This document shows, piece after piece, positions 22,480-33,119 of a DNA stretch of 62,400 bases; the first letter of the stretch is position 1; each line of letters opens with the position of its first letter. The DNA is from Triparma columacea. Lineage: Eukaryota > Sar > Bolidophyceae > Parmales > Triparmaceae. The DNA lies in assembly GCA_030267965.1 (NCBI GenBank), contig BRYA01000068.1, positions 1-62,400 on the forward strand, given 5' to 3'. The translations under genes and the position numbers were made by a program. The notes under the pieces are model-generated. The model did no database searches, was not told the DNA's origin, and saw only the letters and a list, made by a program, of their open reading frames with translations.

Positions 22480-23130
22480 TCAGCAAAGTTCCCCCGCCGC
22501 GATGCCAAACAGCTGCTCCCCAGAGTCCAACTCAATGTCCACCTTCCCGGAGCTATCATCCACAGTCATGATTACGCCGCTAACTTCAATCCCCCCCCTC
22601 GTCACGATTATTGAGTCTCCGACGCCGAAGGCCAGCTCCGTCGCCTTTTCCGACTTCCTCGCCTGTCTCCCAGCTGAACGAGACACTGTTACAGGGGTGA
22701 CTTCCGAGGAACCCTCATCCAGGGAGGTTTTCCTTCGCTTGGACGATCCGGGGGGGCGGTATTCCTCAGGGTCCGAGTTCGCCCTCGATTTCTTCGGCGA
22801 CTTCGTGGATGACGGGGCTTGTGCGGGGTTCTTCGCTACGGACTTTGCAGGGGCGGCCTTGCTCTTCAGACGCCGGGTTGCAGCCTTGGACTCGGAGAGG
22901 CGGAGGGCGGCGGCCTGGACGTCGACAGCGGGGCGGGCGGGAGGGATCTCGCGGCTGCTGCCGCGCGACAGGCTCGTCTTCTTCACGGGAGTAGAATCCC
23001 TAGCAGCTTGTTCGTGGAGGAGGGCCTTGTTGTACAGGCTGGTGGCCTTGACCTTCGTTAGACTCCCAGAACGGAACAGAACAAGCGCTTCTCGAACAGT
23101 CTGAGCAAGCGTTGACCTGCCATTACTCAT
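22480..23130 (-). CDS. Basic protein with Tudor/KOW-like C-terminus
   Basis: Single-exon frame of 216 residues starting at MSNGRSTLAQ. The N-terminal 40 residues are probably helical. The middle is a Lys/Ser/Pro-rich basic linker. The last 50 residues (FGVGDSIIVTRGGIEVSGVI, then VDIELDSGEQLFGI) have the pattern of a small beta-barrel such as a Tudor, KOW or SH3-like fold. The basic linker suggests nuclear or chromatin association, but I do not recognise the family. The end converges with NTAQ1 only about 125 bp away. Confidence 0.6.
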   Translation of the reverse strand: MSNGRSTLAQTVREALVLFRSGSLTKVKATSLYNKALLHEQAARDSTPVKKTSLSRGSSREIPPARPAVDVQAAALRLSESKAATRRLKSKAAPAKSVAKNPAQAPSSTKSPKKSRANSDPEEYRPPGSSKRRKTSLDEGSSEVTPVTVSRSAGRQARKSEKATELAFGVGDSIIVTRGGIEVSGVIMTVDDSSGKVDIELDSGEQLFGIAAGELC

Positions 23131-23916
23131 GTTTAGCCCCAAGGTTTGTGGAAGCTCGTTATGGGATGAGGAAAACTAACTTGAATAGTGGAGAACGGTG
23201 AAAGGGAAAGGTGCTGAAGGGTTACTAATAGCAACGAAGGTCCTTCGCTGATTTAAATCGAGATTTATCGCTAGATATCACCTGCGATCAAATTTGGCGA
23301 TAAAGCAAACACAATTATATTTCAAGAAGCTTTCAAATACAAAAATGAAATCAATTATTATCTTCATTATCATTATACTTCTCTTTACAAATATTTTGGA
23401 AATCGAACTTTGAATTTGAGTCATTTACGTTGATTTCACCTTGATACAATAATAAATGATCCATACTATTCTTAGATAAATCTCTGAAATTAAATATCAA
23501 TTTTGTGAAATATATTATACAAAAATTTCTTCAATTTGTTCATTATATATGTTGAAATCAAATAAGAATATTAAAATCAAAAATTGATTACAAGAATATT
23601 TCTTGCGACTTTTAGATACGAATAAACCCGTCAAAAATTTTTTGTGACATTTTTGATCATTTTTTGGTGGGTTTTCTCCTCCGAGTGCGCTTCAGCGGCA
23701 TCAAACTACCTCTGCGGACCTTAAAGTTTGTCATACATACATCAGTTACTGATTTACAACCCCTATCTAAGTCAGGGAGAATTTCCAGCCTTTGCCCCCG
23801 AACCAAACGATCCCCTCCCCTCGTCCCCTAAACCCTCCCCCCACCCCTAACCCCCCCCCCCTTTCCCTCCCCTAATCTTATCAAACCCCAACCCAGCCTC
23901 TCATCCTCAGATTCTC
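23131..23916. other. Intergenic region with AT-rich island
   Basis: From about 23230 to 23665 the base composition drops sharply to AT-rich with many poly-A/T runs, unlike the GC-balanced flanks. From about 23810 to 23870 there is a nearly pure C-rich tract just before the BUB3 start. No open frame or RNA gene is visible. It separates two divergently transcribed genes. Confidence 0.6.
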
Positions 23917-25266
23917 ATGACGGAAGGCTATAGCGATCCTCTCCCCTCCCCCCCCACTGATGGGATTTCCTCCCTCACCTTTTCTCATTTTTCCACCCAA
24001 AGTCAAACTAATATTCTGCTCGCATCATCCTGGGATGGGACGGTTCGCCAATACGCTCCCGGTGATGATGGCATGTACGCCCCTCGTGCTTCTCAGAGTG
24101 CTGGGGGTTCCCCTGTATTGTGCTCTGCTTATGGTGTTTCGACCCGCTACGTGTATGCCGGGACTTGTAAGTAGCGCGACTCGTTATGCGTATCATCCCT
24201 CATTTGTTTTCGATTCTAACTCTCTGCCCCCCTACCCCCCTCTTATCTTGCCCTCAGTGGACGGTACTTTGCAGGAGGTTGATATGGAGAAGGGTGGGAG
24301 CACAACGATAGGTAATCACGAGAAGGCCATCTCCACTGTGTGTTCCATGTCCTCAACTGAGGAACCTTGGTCTTCGTCTCTGTTTGGGTGCATTGCGTCA
24401 GGCTCTTGGGACGGCAGTGTGAAGTTGTGGGATGTCCGCCAGCCTCAGCACTGCAAGCCTGTATCCGAGGTGTCACTCGGGGCAAAGGTGTTTGGTATGG
24501 ATTGGGTGGACCACACGCTAATGGTGTGCACGTCTGGGAGGAAGATTCACATGTTCGATGTGCGAAAGGCTGGCGATCCTGATTCTTTCACGATTAGCGA
24601 AACGGTGCAACGCGAGGTGAGAATGGGCAAGGTCGAAGGCGAGGACGAGGACAACAATGAAGACGAGGACAAAAACGAGGGCGAGGATGAAGACAGCGAC
24701 GACGAGGACTGAAGCAGGCACCAGGAACACCAATAACATCATGAAGGCCCCTCATTTAATCAACTAATGCAACCCTTTCCGCGCTCCGGTCCCCTTTGCT
24801 CGCCCAGTCTTCCCTCAAGTATCAGACGCGTTCCTGTGCCCTCTTCCCTAACCTGGAAGGCTACGCTATAGGTTCCATTGAGGGGAGGGTTGGAATCGAT
24901 TATATGGAGGACAACAATGTCACAGCGGCTCAGGGCAAGAAGAAGTACGCCTTCAAGTGCCACAGGGTCGACGACACGGTCTACCCGGTGAATGCTGTTG
25001 CCTTCCACCCCACTTACGGAACCTTTGCAACTGGTGGATGTGACGGCACTGTGGTGGTTTGGGATGCCCGTTTGAAGAAGCGCCTCGTCGCCCTTCCCCG
25101 CCTTGCCACTTCCGTCTCTGCTCTCGCATTTTCAAAGGGCGCGGATGGGGGCTCCCTTCTCGCCGTTGCTCAGTCCTATACATTTGAGGAGGGTGAGAAG
25201 GACCATCCCAGTGATCAGATCTTTGTGCGTTCTATGTACGACCACGAGGTCAAGAGCAAGAAGTAG
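23917..25266 (+). CDS. BUB3: BUB3-like WD40 spindle checkpoint protein
   Basis: Three exons: 23917-24166, 24258-24616, 24808-25266; 355 residues. BUB3 is a seven-blade propeller that recruits BUB1/BUBR1 to kinetochores through phosphorylated KNL1. Seen: [15 protein letters not shown] (first blade), [17 protein letters not shown], the cross-intron join [11 protein letters not shown] typical of BUB3, [50 protein letters not shown] and [20 protein letters not shown]. The exon 2 frame reads on past the donor as an acidic stretch that is intronic, not protein. The related protein RAE1 is less likely because of the FEEGE signature. Confidence 0.9.
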
Positions 25267-25370
25267 GAAGGACCATCTCTGCCATCCCAACAGCTACTCC
25301 CGTCTCCCTAGTTAGTATGCCGCCTAAAAAAAACAATCTTATACAAAATACAACAATGCCCCCCCCTCTT

Positions 25371-28300
25371 CTAATTCCCCAATAGTGCTAAAGCCGCGGC
25401 GTCCTGCTTGTCTCTCCCCCCAGGGCCGAATTGATCGTAGTTTCTCTCCTTTTTGCTGAACTTTTTCTTGAAGGTTGCAGCCCCCTTCCTTTTGTCAGGC
25501 ACGCTCTCATTGGTGATGGGCTTACTCTTCCAGCACGGGACAATGTCGATCGGGGTGGTCCTTTTCACGCCGTCCAAGTTCCCCACGTTGCTGTTGACGA
25601 AGTCCTTTAACCTCTTCATTTCGTCCTTGGCTTCGAGCATCCTCCTCTTTTCCAAGCCCCTCCTCCCGATCTCCTGCAGTTCTGCTCTCCTCTGAATCTC
25701 CTCCAGCAGGGTCTCGTTCGTCACATTTCCTACGTGTCTGGTCCTCTTGCTTCTCTCGATCATGTGTGACTCGGCCCTCCTGAACTTCTGGTGGACGTCC
25801 TCATCGTAAATCACCTTCTTCCTCCTTTCCCTCTCCTCGTGCTCCCTCTTAGCATTCAAGACGAGGTCGTCTTTCCTCTTCCTCGCCAACTCCTCCGTTT
25901 TGGCTCTGTCTTCCCTATCCTCCTTGTTCAGTTCGTTGATTACCGGGCTCAGCCCCGTCTCCTTGGCCGTGAAGTAAAAGCGCTTGAGGTGTGCAAGGAA
26001 CCTGTCGTGCCAACGCATGTCGTACCTGATGACGTAAATTCCGTCCTTATCATAAACCGGGACCTTCCCCATCCGCTTCGCGACCCCCGTGACCCCGTGT
26101 TCTTCGTTCCCCCAGACAAACTCGTGAAAATTCAACCTGTTGTCAAAGTGGAGCGCCCCAGTCTCCTTCCACTCATCCTCTGCGCAAGTGAAATACATGC
26201 TCTCGTCCTTTATATACTCGAACACCTCCTGGTTGGAGTAACCGCTTGGATTTTGGTACATTTCCTTCTCTGTCCACCTGTAGTTCCACTTCTCTGGGAA
26301 CTGGTTGAAGGGGTTCTGTATGACATCTATCTCCTGAACGTGGTCAAGCAACGTTGCAAACTCGAGGGGGAGGGCCCGAAGCAGATTGTGATGCAAATCT
26401 AATTTCTTGAGCGCCGTGAACATGTCAACCGCAGTGGGCAGGTACTCGAGGCTGCGTTGAACGAAGCGAAGAGCGAAAATGATTAGGAGGGACGAGGAAC
26501 GAGAAACATCGCGGCGACCGTATTATGTGTTGTAGTAAAACCCTACAGCGACTTGCTTCCCTTGACTTCGCGCACTCTCTCACTCTCTCTCTCACCTATT
26601 GGAAGAGAGGTCCAGCGACCTCAGATTTGTCAAGTCACACAAATGCATCGGGAAGCTCTTGATGCAGTTCCCGGAGCAATCCAGCTCTCTAAGCGACTGC
26701 AAGTACATCATTGACTGAGGAACCGAGGGGAGCGTGTTGTGGCCCATGTCGAGAGTTTCGAGACACTCGAGCGCGCCGAAGCTCATGGGCAACCCGCTGA
26801 TTTTGTTGTGGCTAAAGTCCAACGTTCTCAAAGCCCTCAGCAATCCAAACTCGGGCGGGAGCTCCGTGTTCAGCCGGTTGTGGCTAATATCCATATTCTG
26901 AAGCGACACTAGAGCCCCAATCTCAGGGGGGAGCTCGGTGATCCAATTTGTCCTGAGATTCAGCTGCTGCAGGGCAGTGAGCATCCCGAATTCGGCGGGG
27001 ATAGCCTCAATCTGATTCATTGGTGCGTAGAAGCTCTGAAGGCTTAGCATCTACAAGGATCGGGGAAGGAGTGAAGGGGGCAGTAGAGGATGAGCACGAC
27101 ATCGAAACGCACGACGCAATAATTTCCGCGAACCACTTCGCTCGTCGCTCCACTGCTTACCTCCCCAATCTCTGGAGCAATCCTCCTTATTTTGTTGTTT
27201 TTCACCTGCAAGTCCATGCAGGCGATCCAACCCTTGCTGCAAGCCGGAATCTCCTGCAGCCAGTTGTCGTTGATTCTAAGGATCTCGAGCTTCTCCATGT
27301 TACACATGCTGTCGGGCAAGACCTGAATCTGGTTCACGCTCAAGTTGATCTGCTGCGCCATGATTAAGCTCCCAAAGTACTCAGGAAGGTGGGTGATGGC
27401 GTTGTTGCTCAAATCCAACTTTGTAAGGCTAGTCAAGTTGGAGAAGTCCTCGGGAAGCTCCCTAAGCCTGTTGCTGGACAAGTTGCAAAACTGCAATTGG
27501 GCCAACTCCCCGAACCCGTACCCTAAGTCACTAATCCTATTGCTATGTAGGATCAGGTACTTCAGCGGGTACATGTTCTCTATCTCGGTCGGGATCCTCT
27601 CCAGCTTGTTCCTGCTTGCGTCGAGGTGAATCATCTCGTGCATGAACTTGATCTCGTTTGGTAGCTCTCTCAAGTCGTTGTTGTCGATCAGCCAGTGCTC
27701 GAGATTCCCACAGTTGGCGATTTCGGGGGGGACGTGCATGATCCTGTTGTGGCTGAGGTTGAAGCTCCGAAGAGTGTTAAGGTTGAAAAGGAAGTCAGAC
27801 TCTGGAAGCTGCGTCGGCAGGGAGGGGTGGGAGTGGGGGGAGGGGGATGGGGGGATCAGCTGCAAGGAGGCAAGATCTTTCGTCGCAAGGGATTGAAACC
27901 GCCGAGGGCGTGTTGTGCTCTGCGCTCGCTGGTGGTCCTCACCTCCACCAACTTATTGCCCGACAGATCCAAAATTACCAAGTTCGCAAGCTTGGCTTGA
28001 GCCTCAGCAGTCTTGTAAAGGTCTTGCGGGACGACCCTGTACCCCATATCCTTCAGTACGAGCTTGTCTTCCCCCTTCCTTCGGATCTCCTTGATCCTGA
28101 AGGCCTCCTTCTCCTTCCTGTTCATGCTGATCATCATTTGCTCCCTCTGCTTCGCCTGCTCCTTCTCGGCTTGGAGTTTCTCCTTCATGACCTTTTCCTG
28201 GATCCTCTGCTTCGCCCTCTCTCTCTGCTCCTTCTGGATCTGCTGCCTTTTCTCCTTGTCGCGGAAGGCCGCGTCTCTTGCGGCCTCGCGGGAGTGGATG

Positions 28301-30783
28301 TTCTGCTCCGCCTTCTTGGCCCTCTTCCTCTCATCCTTCCGCTGCTGGGCCTCTATACGGACCCTCTTCACCTTCTCCTGCACCGTGTCGAACGCCACCA
28401 GCATCTCCTTGTCCGACTTTTCAATCTGCCGCATGAGGGCGTTGGCGTTCAGGAAATGGATGAACTCGACGCGCTTCCTATGGAGCGGCCCTATCCGGGT
28501 GAGCTTACTGATGAGCCCCTCAGTCGATAACTTGTGCGGTTCGACGCCGAGCTTCTCCAGCTCCACCTCTGGGTCCACCAAACTGTGGCACCAAATCTTC
28601 TTGAACTCCTTGTAATCGATTACTCCGCTCTTATCTTTGTCGGCCATCACAAAGAGCTCGAGAAGCTCGTCATCGGACCGCAGCTGCCCGAGTGCCTTCA
28701 CGCACTCTTGGAACTCAGTCTGGTTGATCTCTCCGCTCCCATCGACGTCGAAGATGAAGAAGGCGTCGAGGGGGGTTAAGTCAGGCCCGGTCTTGGGAAC
28801 CGCATCGTTCATCATCATCGCCACCTCAAACTCCGTCATGGACACCTTGCCCGAAGCCTCCCCAGACTCGTCGGGCAAGTCGCAAGCGTTGAAGAGGCGC
28901 TGTGCCCTCCCCTCCAGCACGATGATGTTGAGGAGGTCGAGGGCGCTCTTGAATTGCTTGTAGTTGATCTCGTCCTCCTCCGTCAGCTGCAAGAATTGCC
29001 ATGCATTCTTTGCCAGCCTACTGTAGTGAGCCACCGAGTTCACGCCCTCGATCCCCGTGCTTCGTACTCCTCCCTGGGTGTCCTTTTTCATCCTGTCCTT
29101 GGCCTGTCCCATGCCCAAAGCCATTTCCGTGCCGGAAATCTCCTTGGCGCTCTGCGAGAACCGGGCGAACCCGAAGATAATGGGCTCGTCGGTTATGGGA
29201 GATTCTTCCGCCCTTTTAACGACGACGCAGCCGGCGAATTCTTCGACGTTGGGACAATCCTTCAGGCTCACATCGAAGTTGGTTGTTTTGGCATGCTTTC
29301 CAATCAGGCCGTCGATAAAGCCATCGGGGGTGTCGCATTTCACCAAATGCCCAGTTTCCTCAATGTCCGCCATTCGCTTCTTGGGCTTCTTCTTGGTCAT
29401 GTATAGAGAAAGCTTCACCCTCTGCTTGACTCTTCTCTCGATGACCATATCGTCGTCTGAGTCCTCGTCGCTGTCCGACTCCGCCTCCTTGAACTTCTGT
29501 ATGATCCTGGTGTTTGTAAAGGATAGCTTATACAGATCCCTCAGCCCCCTCAGCTCGCACTCCCCCTCGATGTAGTTCATCCTGTGTCTGTCGTCCCCCT
29601 TCTTGATCTCGGCGAACCGTTTCGGGACCCAGAGGCCGCCCTCCATGCCTGCGCGCTCCTTCATCACTACAGCGGTGGGAGGCGCCATGTTGAGGTACCT
29701 CTCGTTCTCGCGGTTCTTCTTCATTTCCCTCTCGTGCTTCGCCCTCTCCTTTCTCTGGATCTGCTCGTCCACCTTCGTCCTATCTATCGAAATCGAGATT
29801 TTCCCCTTGACGAGTTTGTTGTACTTCTTTGTTTTTTCCGGGTCCATTTTGAGATCGTATATTTTCCCCATGATCTTTTGCGGCACTTCCCCCTCAGCGG
29901 CGCCATCTGGAGGTGGGGGAGTAAGGTCCGTTTGGAATTCCTCCCCCTCGGGGTGCAGAAGGTGGATGCCCTTCAAGGTCACCTCTCCGAGGAAGTCCCC
30001 AGTCTTGGTGCTCGAGACTACCTTGGACATTATCGCTGGGGCGTCAGAGTCAAAAACCTTGACCTTCAACACTGGGAGCTTGGACTTTGCGGGGAGGCGG
30101 ATCTTGAAAGTATGCTTCTTGTCAGGGTACCAAACAGGGTCCATGGTGTTGTCGCAAACGTCAGTGAATGCGATGTCCTTGCCCATGAACTCCAACACGC
30201 ACATAGGGTCGGATTTACCAAACATGTCGGCCTGGGGAAAGCAAGGTAGGGGTTAGGGGGGAGGGGAGGCGGCACACGCATTTGGTGTTAGGTTAAAAGA
30301 CCTGTCCCCCCTAGACCTTCGTTCCACAAATTGGCACCGCGCGCCCGGACTCTCTCTCTCTCCCTTTCTTTATCTCTCTCTCCAAGCTCACCTTGGCCAA
30401 GCCGGTGGCAGAAACAATGGTCACAATGAGGGGAGCTCCCGCCTCGTACGGCTGTATCAGGTCGCCCTGGGTGATCTTCTCCTCCACTACCTCCTCCTCC
30501 TCCTTATCCGGCGGCGGAGGCAGCGCTTCCTGTGGTTTGAGGCAGGGGCTTCGGTTAGTGTTGAGGGGGTGTGGGTGAAATTTCTGGCTCATATCCTCAC
30601 CTTGTCGGTCTTCCCCACGACCATCCCCTTCATCCACTTCCCCCTGTATATAGCCTCCTTCTTGAGCCCGTTGAATAAGCCGATCCCTGCAGAAGTGCCA
30701 TGTTTAGCTGCGCTTTCCGCTGCAAGTTTGCTCTTTTCAGCAGACTTTTCCTTCGCCTTTTCCTTCATCTCCTTGATCCCCAT
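25371..30783 (-). CDS. C2, EF-hand and leucine-rich-repeat protein
   Basis: Six exons: 30783-30601, 30529-30392, 30231-27943, 27808-27161, 27050-26596, 26451-25371; 1,597 residues. N-terminal Lys/Ala-rich segment, then a C2 domain split by an intron (LIVTIVSATGLAK|ADMFGKSDPMCVLEF, DPVWYPDKKHTFKIRLP), a long charged region, paired EF-hands with good calcium loops (DVDGSGEINQTEF, DKDKSGVIDYKEF), a long coiled coil (about 28350-28050), then some sixteen to eighteen leucine-rich repeats (LRSFNLSHNRIMHVPPEI type) and a basic coiled C-terminus. Inferred role: calcium- and membrane-dependent scaffold. I do not recognise a named orthologue with this domain order. All splice phases agree. It shares a 139-bp divergent promoter with ARP2. 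Confidence 0.85.
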
Positions 30784-30922
30784 TATCTATAGGAGGGGGC
30801 GAAGGAATGCCAAGGTGACGGAGGGGTCTGCTTCAAGGTGAAGCAAGCCAGCTATTAACAGCTTTAATTTAGTTGGGCTGACCTTGGCCACTTCCCACGG
30901 ATCCAAAAACACTTGCTATATT
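30784..30922. promoter_or_regulatory. Bidirectional promoter between LRR protein and ARP2
   Basis: Only 139 bp separate the two divergent ATG codons, so the genes must share regulatory sequence. No clear TATA box was seen. Confidence 0.45.
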
Positions 30923-32522
30923 ATGGTTGATCTTGCATCACTTAACAGCGTCGTATGCGATAATGGTACAGGTTTCGTCAAGGTGAGCGTTATCAAGGCC
31001 ACATGACGAGGGGATGTCCTTCCAGTACCATAAAGGCAATGGATCTCATGTCGAGAAGCCGTGGGTTAGGGGAGGATATTTGGGCCTTATTCTAACCATC
31101 GCCCCGCCCCTTTCCCCCAATCACCCCTACCAATAGGTCGGGTACGCCGGGGAGAACTTTCCCCGTGCGATCTTCCCCTCCATGATCGGCAGGCCTGTGC
31201 TCCGAGCTGAGGAGTCTATAGCCGAGGGAGTTGAGCTGAAGGACATCATGTGCGGGGACGAGGCTGCGGCAGTGAGGCATAGCTTAGAGTGCAGTTACCC
31301 AGTCGAGAACGGGATCGTCAAGGTGGGTGCTTTGCTGCGTTCAAATTGCCTGAGGGGGGGGGGGTTGTCTTGAGGCCTTAAAGGGTTTGAGAGCTCTCTT
31401 CCTGCTCGTTGCTTACCCAGTCGTGCTGACCTTTTCGCCCGCCTCCCCCCAACCCTCCACTGCCCCCTCCCTCACCCTCTTAGAATTGGGATGACATGGA
31501 GGAGCTCTGGAACTACACCTTCTGGGAGAAGATAAAGATCAACCCGTCTGAGAACAAAATTCTGCTCACCGAGCCCCCCCAGAATCCCTTGTCCAACCGG
31601 AAGAAGATCGTCGAGTACATGTTCGAGACCTACAACTTCGCGGCGGCCAACGTTTCCATCCAGGCGATGCTCACGCTCTACGCGCAGGGCCTCCTCACAG
31701 GAGTCGTCTGTGACACTGGGGACGGGGTCACCCATGTTGTCCCGGGTGAGCAAGGAGGGTCGGAGTGAAAAGAAAGGGCGGCGTGCGAGAGTGTTGGAGT
31801 GTGATATCCTACATCTAACCCCCCCCCCTTCCCCCCCCTCCCAACCCCTAGTCTACCACGGCTTTGTACCGCAGCACCTTATCAAGAGGCTCGACGTCGC
31901 AGGGCGGCACATCACAAAATACTTGATCAAGCTCCTACTGCTCAGGGGATACGCGTTCAACAGGACGGCCGACTTCGAGACCGTCCGCCAGATAAAGGAG
32001 AAGCTTTGCTATGTCGCCCATGACATCAACACCGAGAGGCGTCTCGCCCAGGAGACGACTGTCCTTGTCGAACCTTACACCCTACCTGATGGCCGGGTCA
32101 TCAAGGTCGGGCAGGAGCGCTTCGAGGCCCCCGAAGCCCTTTTCAATCCTTCCCTCATCGACTGCGAGGGCAAGGGCATGGGAGACCTGGTCTTCGACAT
32201 GATCAACGAGGCCGATTTGGACTGCCGCGCGGACTACTACAAGCACATCGTGCTCTCCGGCGGGTCTTCCATGTACCCGGGCCTCCCCTCGCGCCTGGAA
32301 AAGGAGATCACGAACCGGTACCTCAACGACATTTTGAAGGGGGACAAGGATAGGCTCAAGAAGTTCAAGCTCAGCATCGAGGATCCCCCCAGAAGAAAGC
32401 ACATGGTCTTCCTGGGGGGCAGCGTGCTGGCGGACGTCATGAAGTCGAGGGAGGAGTTCTGGATCACCAAGGCGGAGTATGAGGAGCTGGGGGTGGAGAG
32501 AGCTCTGGAGAAGTGCAAGTAG
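30923..32522 (+). CDS. ARP2: Actin-related protein 2 (Arp2/3 complex subunit)
   Basis: Four exons: 30923-30982, 31137-31322, 31484-31745, 31852-32522; 392 residues, the usual ARP2 length. ARP2 pairs with ARP3 to nucleate branched actin. Seen: [11 protein letters not shown] (phosphate-binding loop), [87 protein letters not shown] and [20 protein letters not shown], all ARP2-type rather than actin or ARP3. I recall diatoms being reported to lack Arp2/3; if so, a clear ARP2 argues for a non-diatom lineage. Confidence 0.96.
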
Positions 32523-33119
32523 AAAGAGGGGGTTGGGTGGAGGGTTGGGAGTTGGGGAGCATAGGTCATGTAGGCACGCCACGTTAATACAAAAGATAAT
32601 GAAGACACAGTTGGTTCATGTCCTACATTATTTCGCTTCTCCTCATTCGTTTGAGTTGTTTGAAACCCATTTTCTCTCAAAATGTTTTCTCACTTCCCTT
32701 TCCACTTTCTCCTAGTCTCTCATCAGTTACTTTATTCATAGTAAGCGGAGCAATTTTTTAATCTCACCAGTCAACCTCATCAGTCAAATCTCATCGGTTA
32801 CAAAGTTATGAACCTTCACGGCTTAACCCTAACCCTACAGTCTAGTCTGCCTTTTACTCTCTATCTTCGAAAGTATTACAAACTAGTTAACCAAGAGACG
32901 TTCAAAGTCGTGGCGATGGATACCTAATTAACTATTCTATTCGTCCAAAAATCTTCCAATCTTCCAATCCCCCGAAACCCTTCAAGAGTCTCAATTCAAA
33001 TATGTACATTCTCTTCACTCGCCCTCCCCCCTTTTTCACGTACGTACGAAGCTTCATATATTCATTTCTTCGGTACTTCGCATGTTTGGGGTTAGGACTT
33101 AATCCTAACCCTTGCCTTT
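32523..33119. other. Convergent intergenic region with interstitial telomere motif
   Basis: Lies between the 3' ends of ARP2 (plus) and the MYB gene (minus). At about 32822-32836 there is a short run of two telomere-like hexamers (TTAACCCTAACCCTA), and near 33090-33115 scattered TTAGG/CCTAA pieces. Otherwise AT-rich 3' sequence with no gene visible. Confidence 0.55.

Noticed and set aside
24617..24712. Acidic C-terminal extension of the BUB3 exon 2 frame
   Set aside because: It lies past a clean GAG|GTGAGA donor, and splicing to 24808 restores the conserved BUB3 sequence; the acidic repeat is intronic.
27847..30256. Several long plus-strand frames opposite the C2/EF-hand/LRR gene
   Set aside because: Antisense shadows of a highly charged coding strand; they lack domains, whereas the minus strand has clear C2, EF-hand and LRR motifs.
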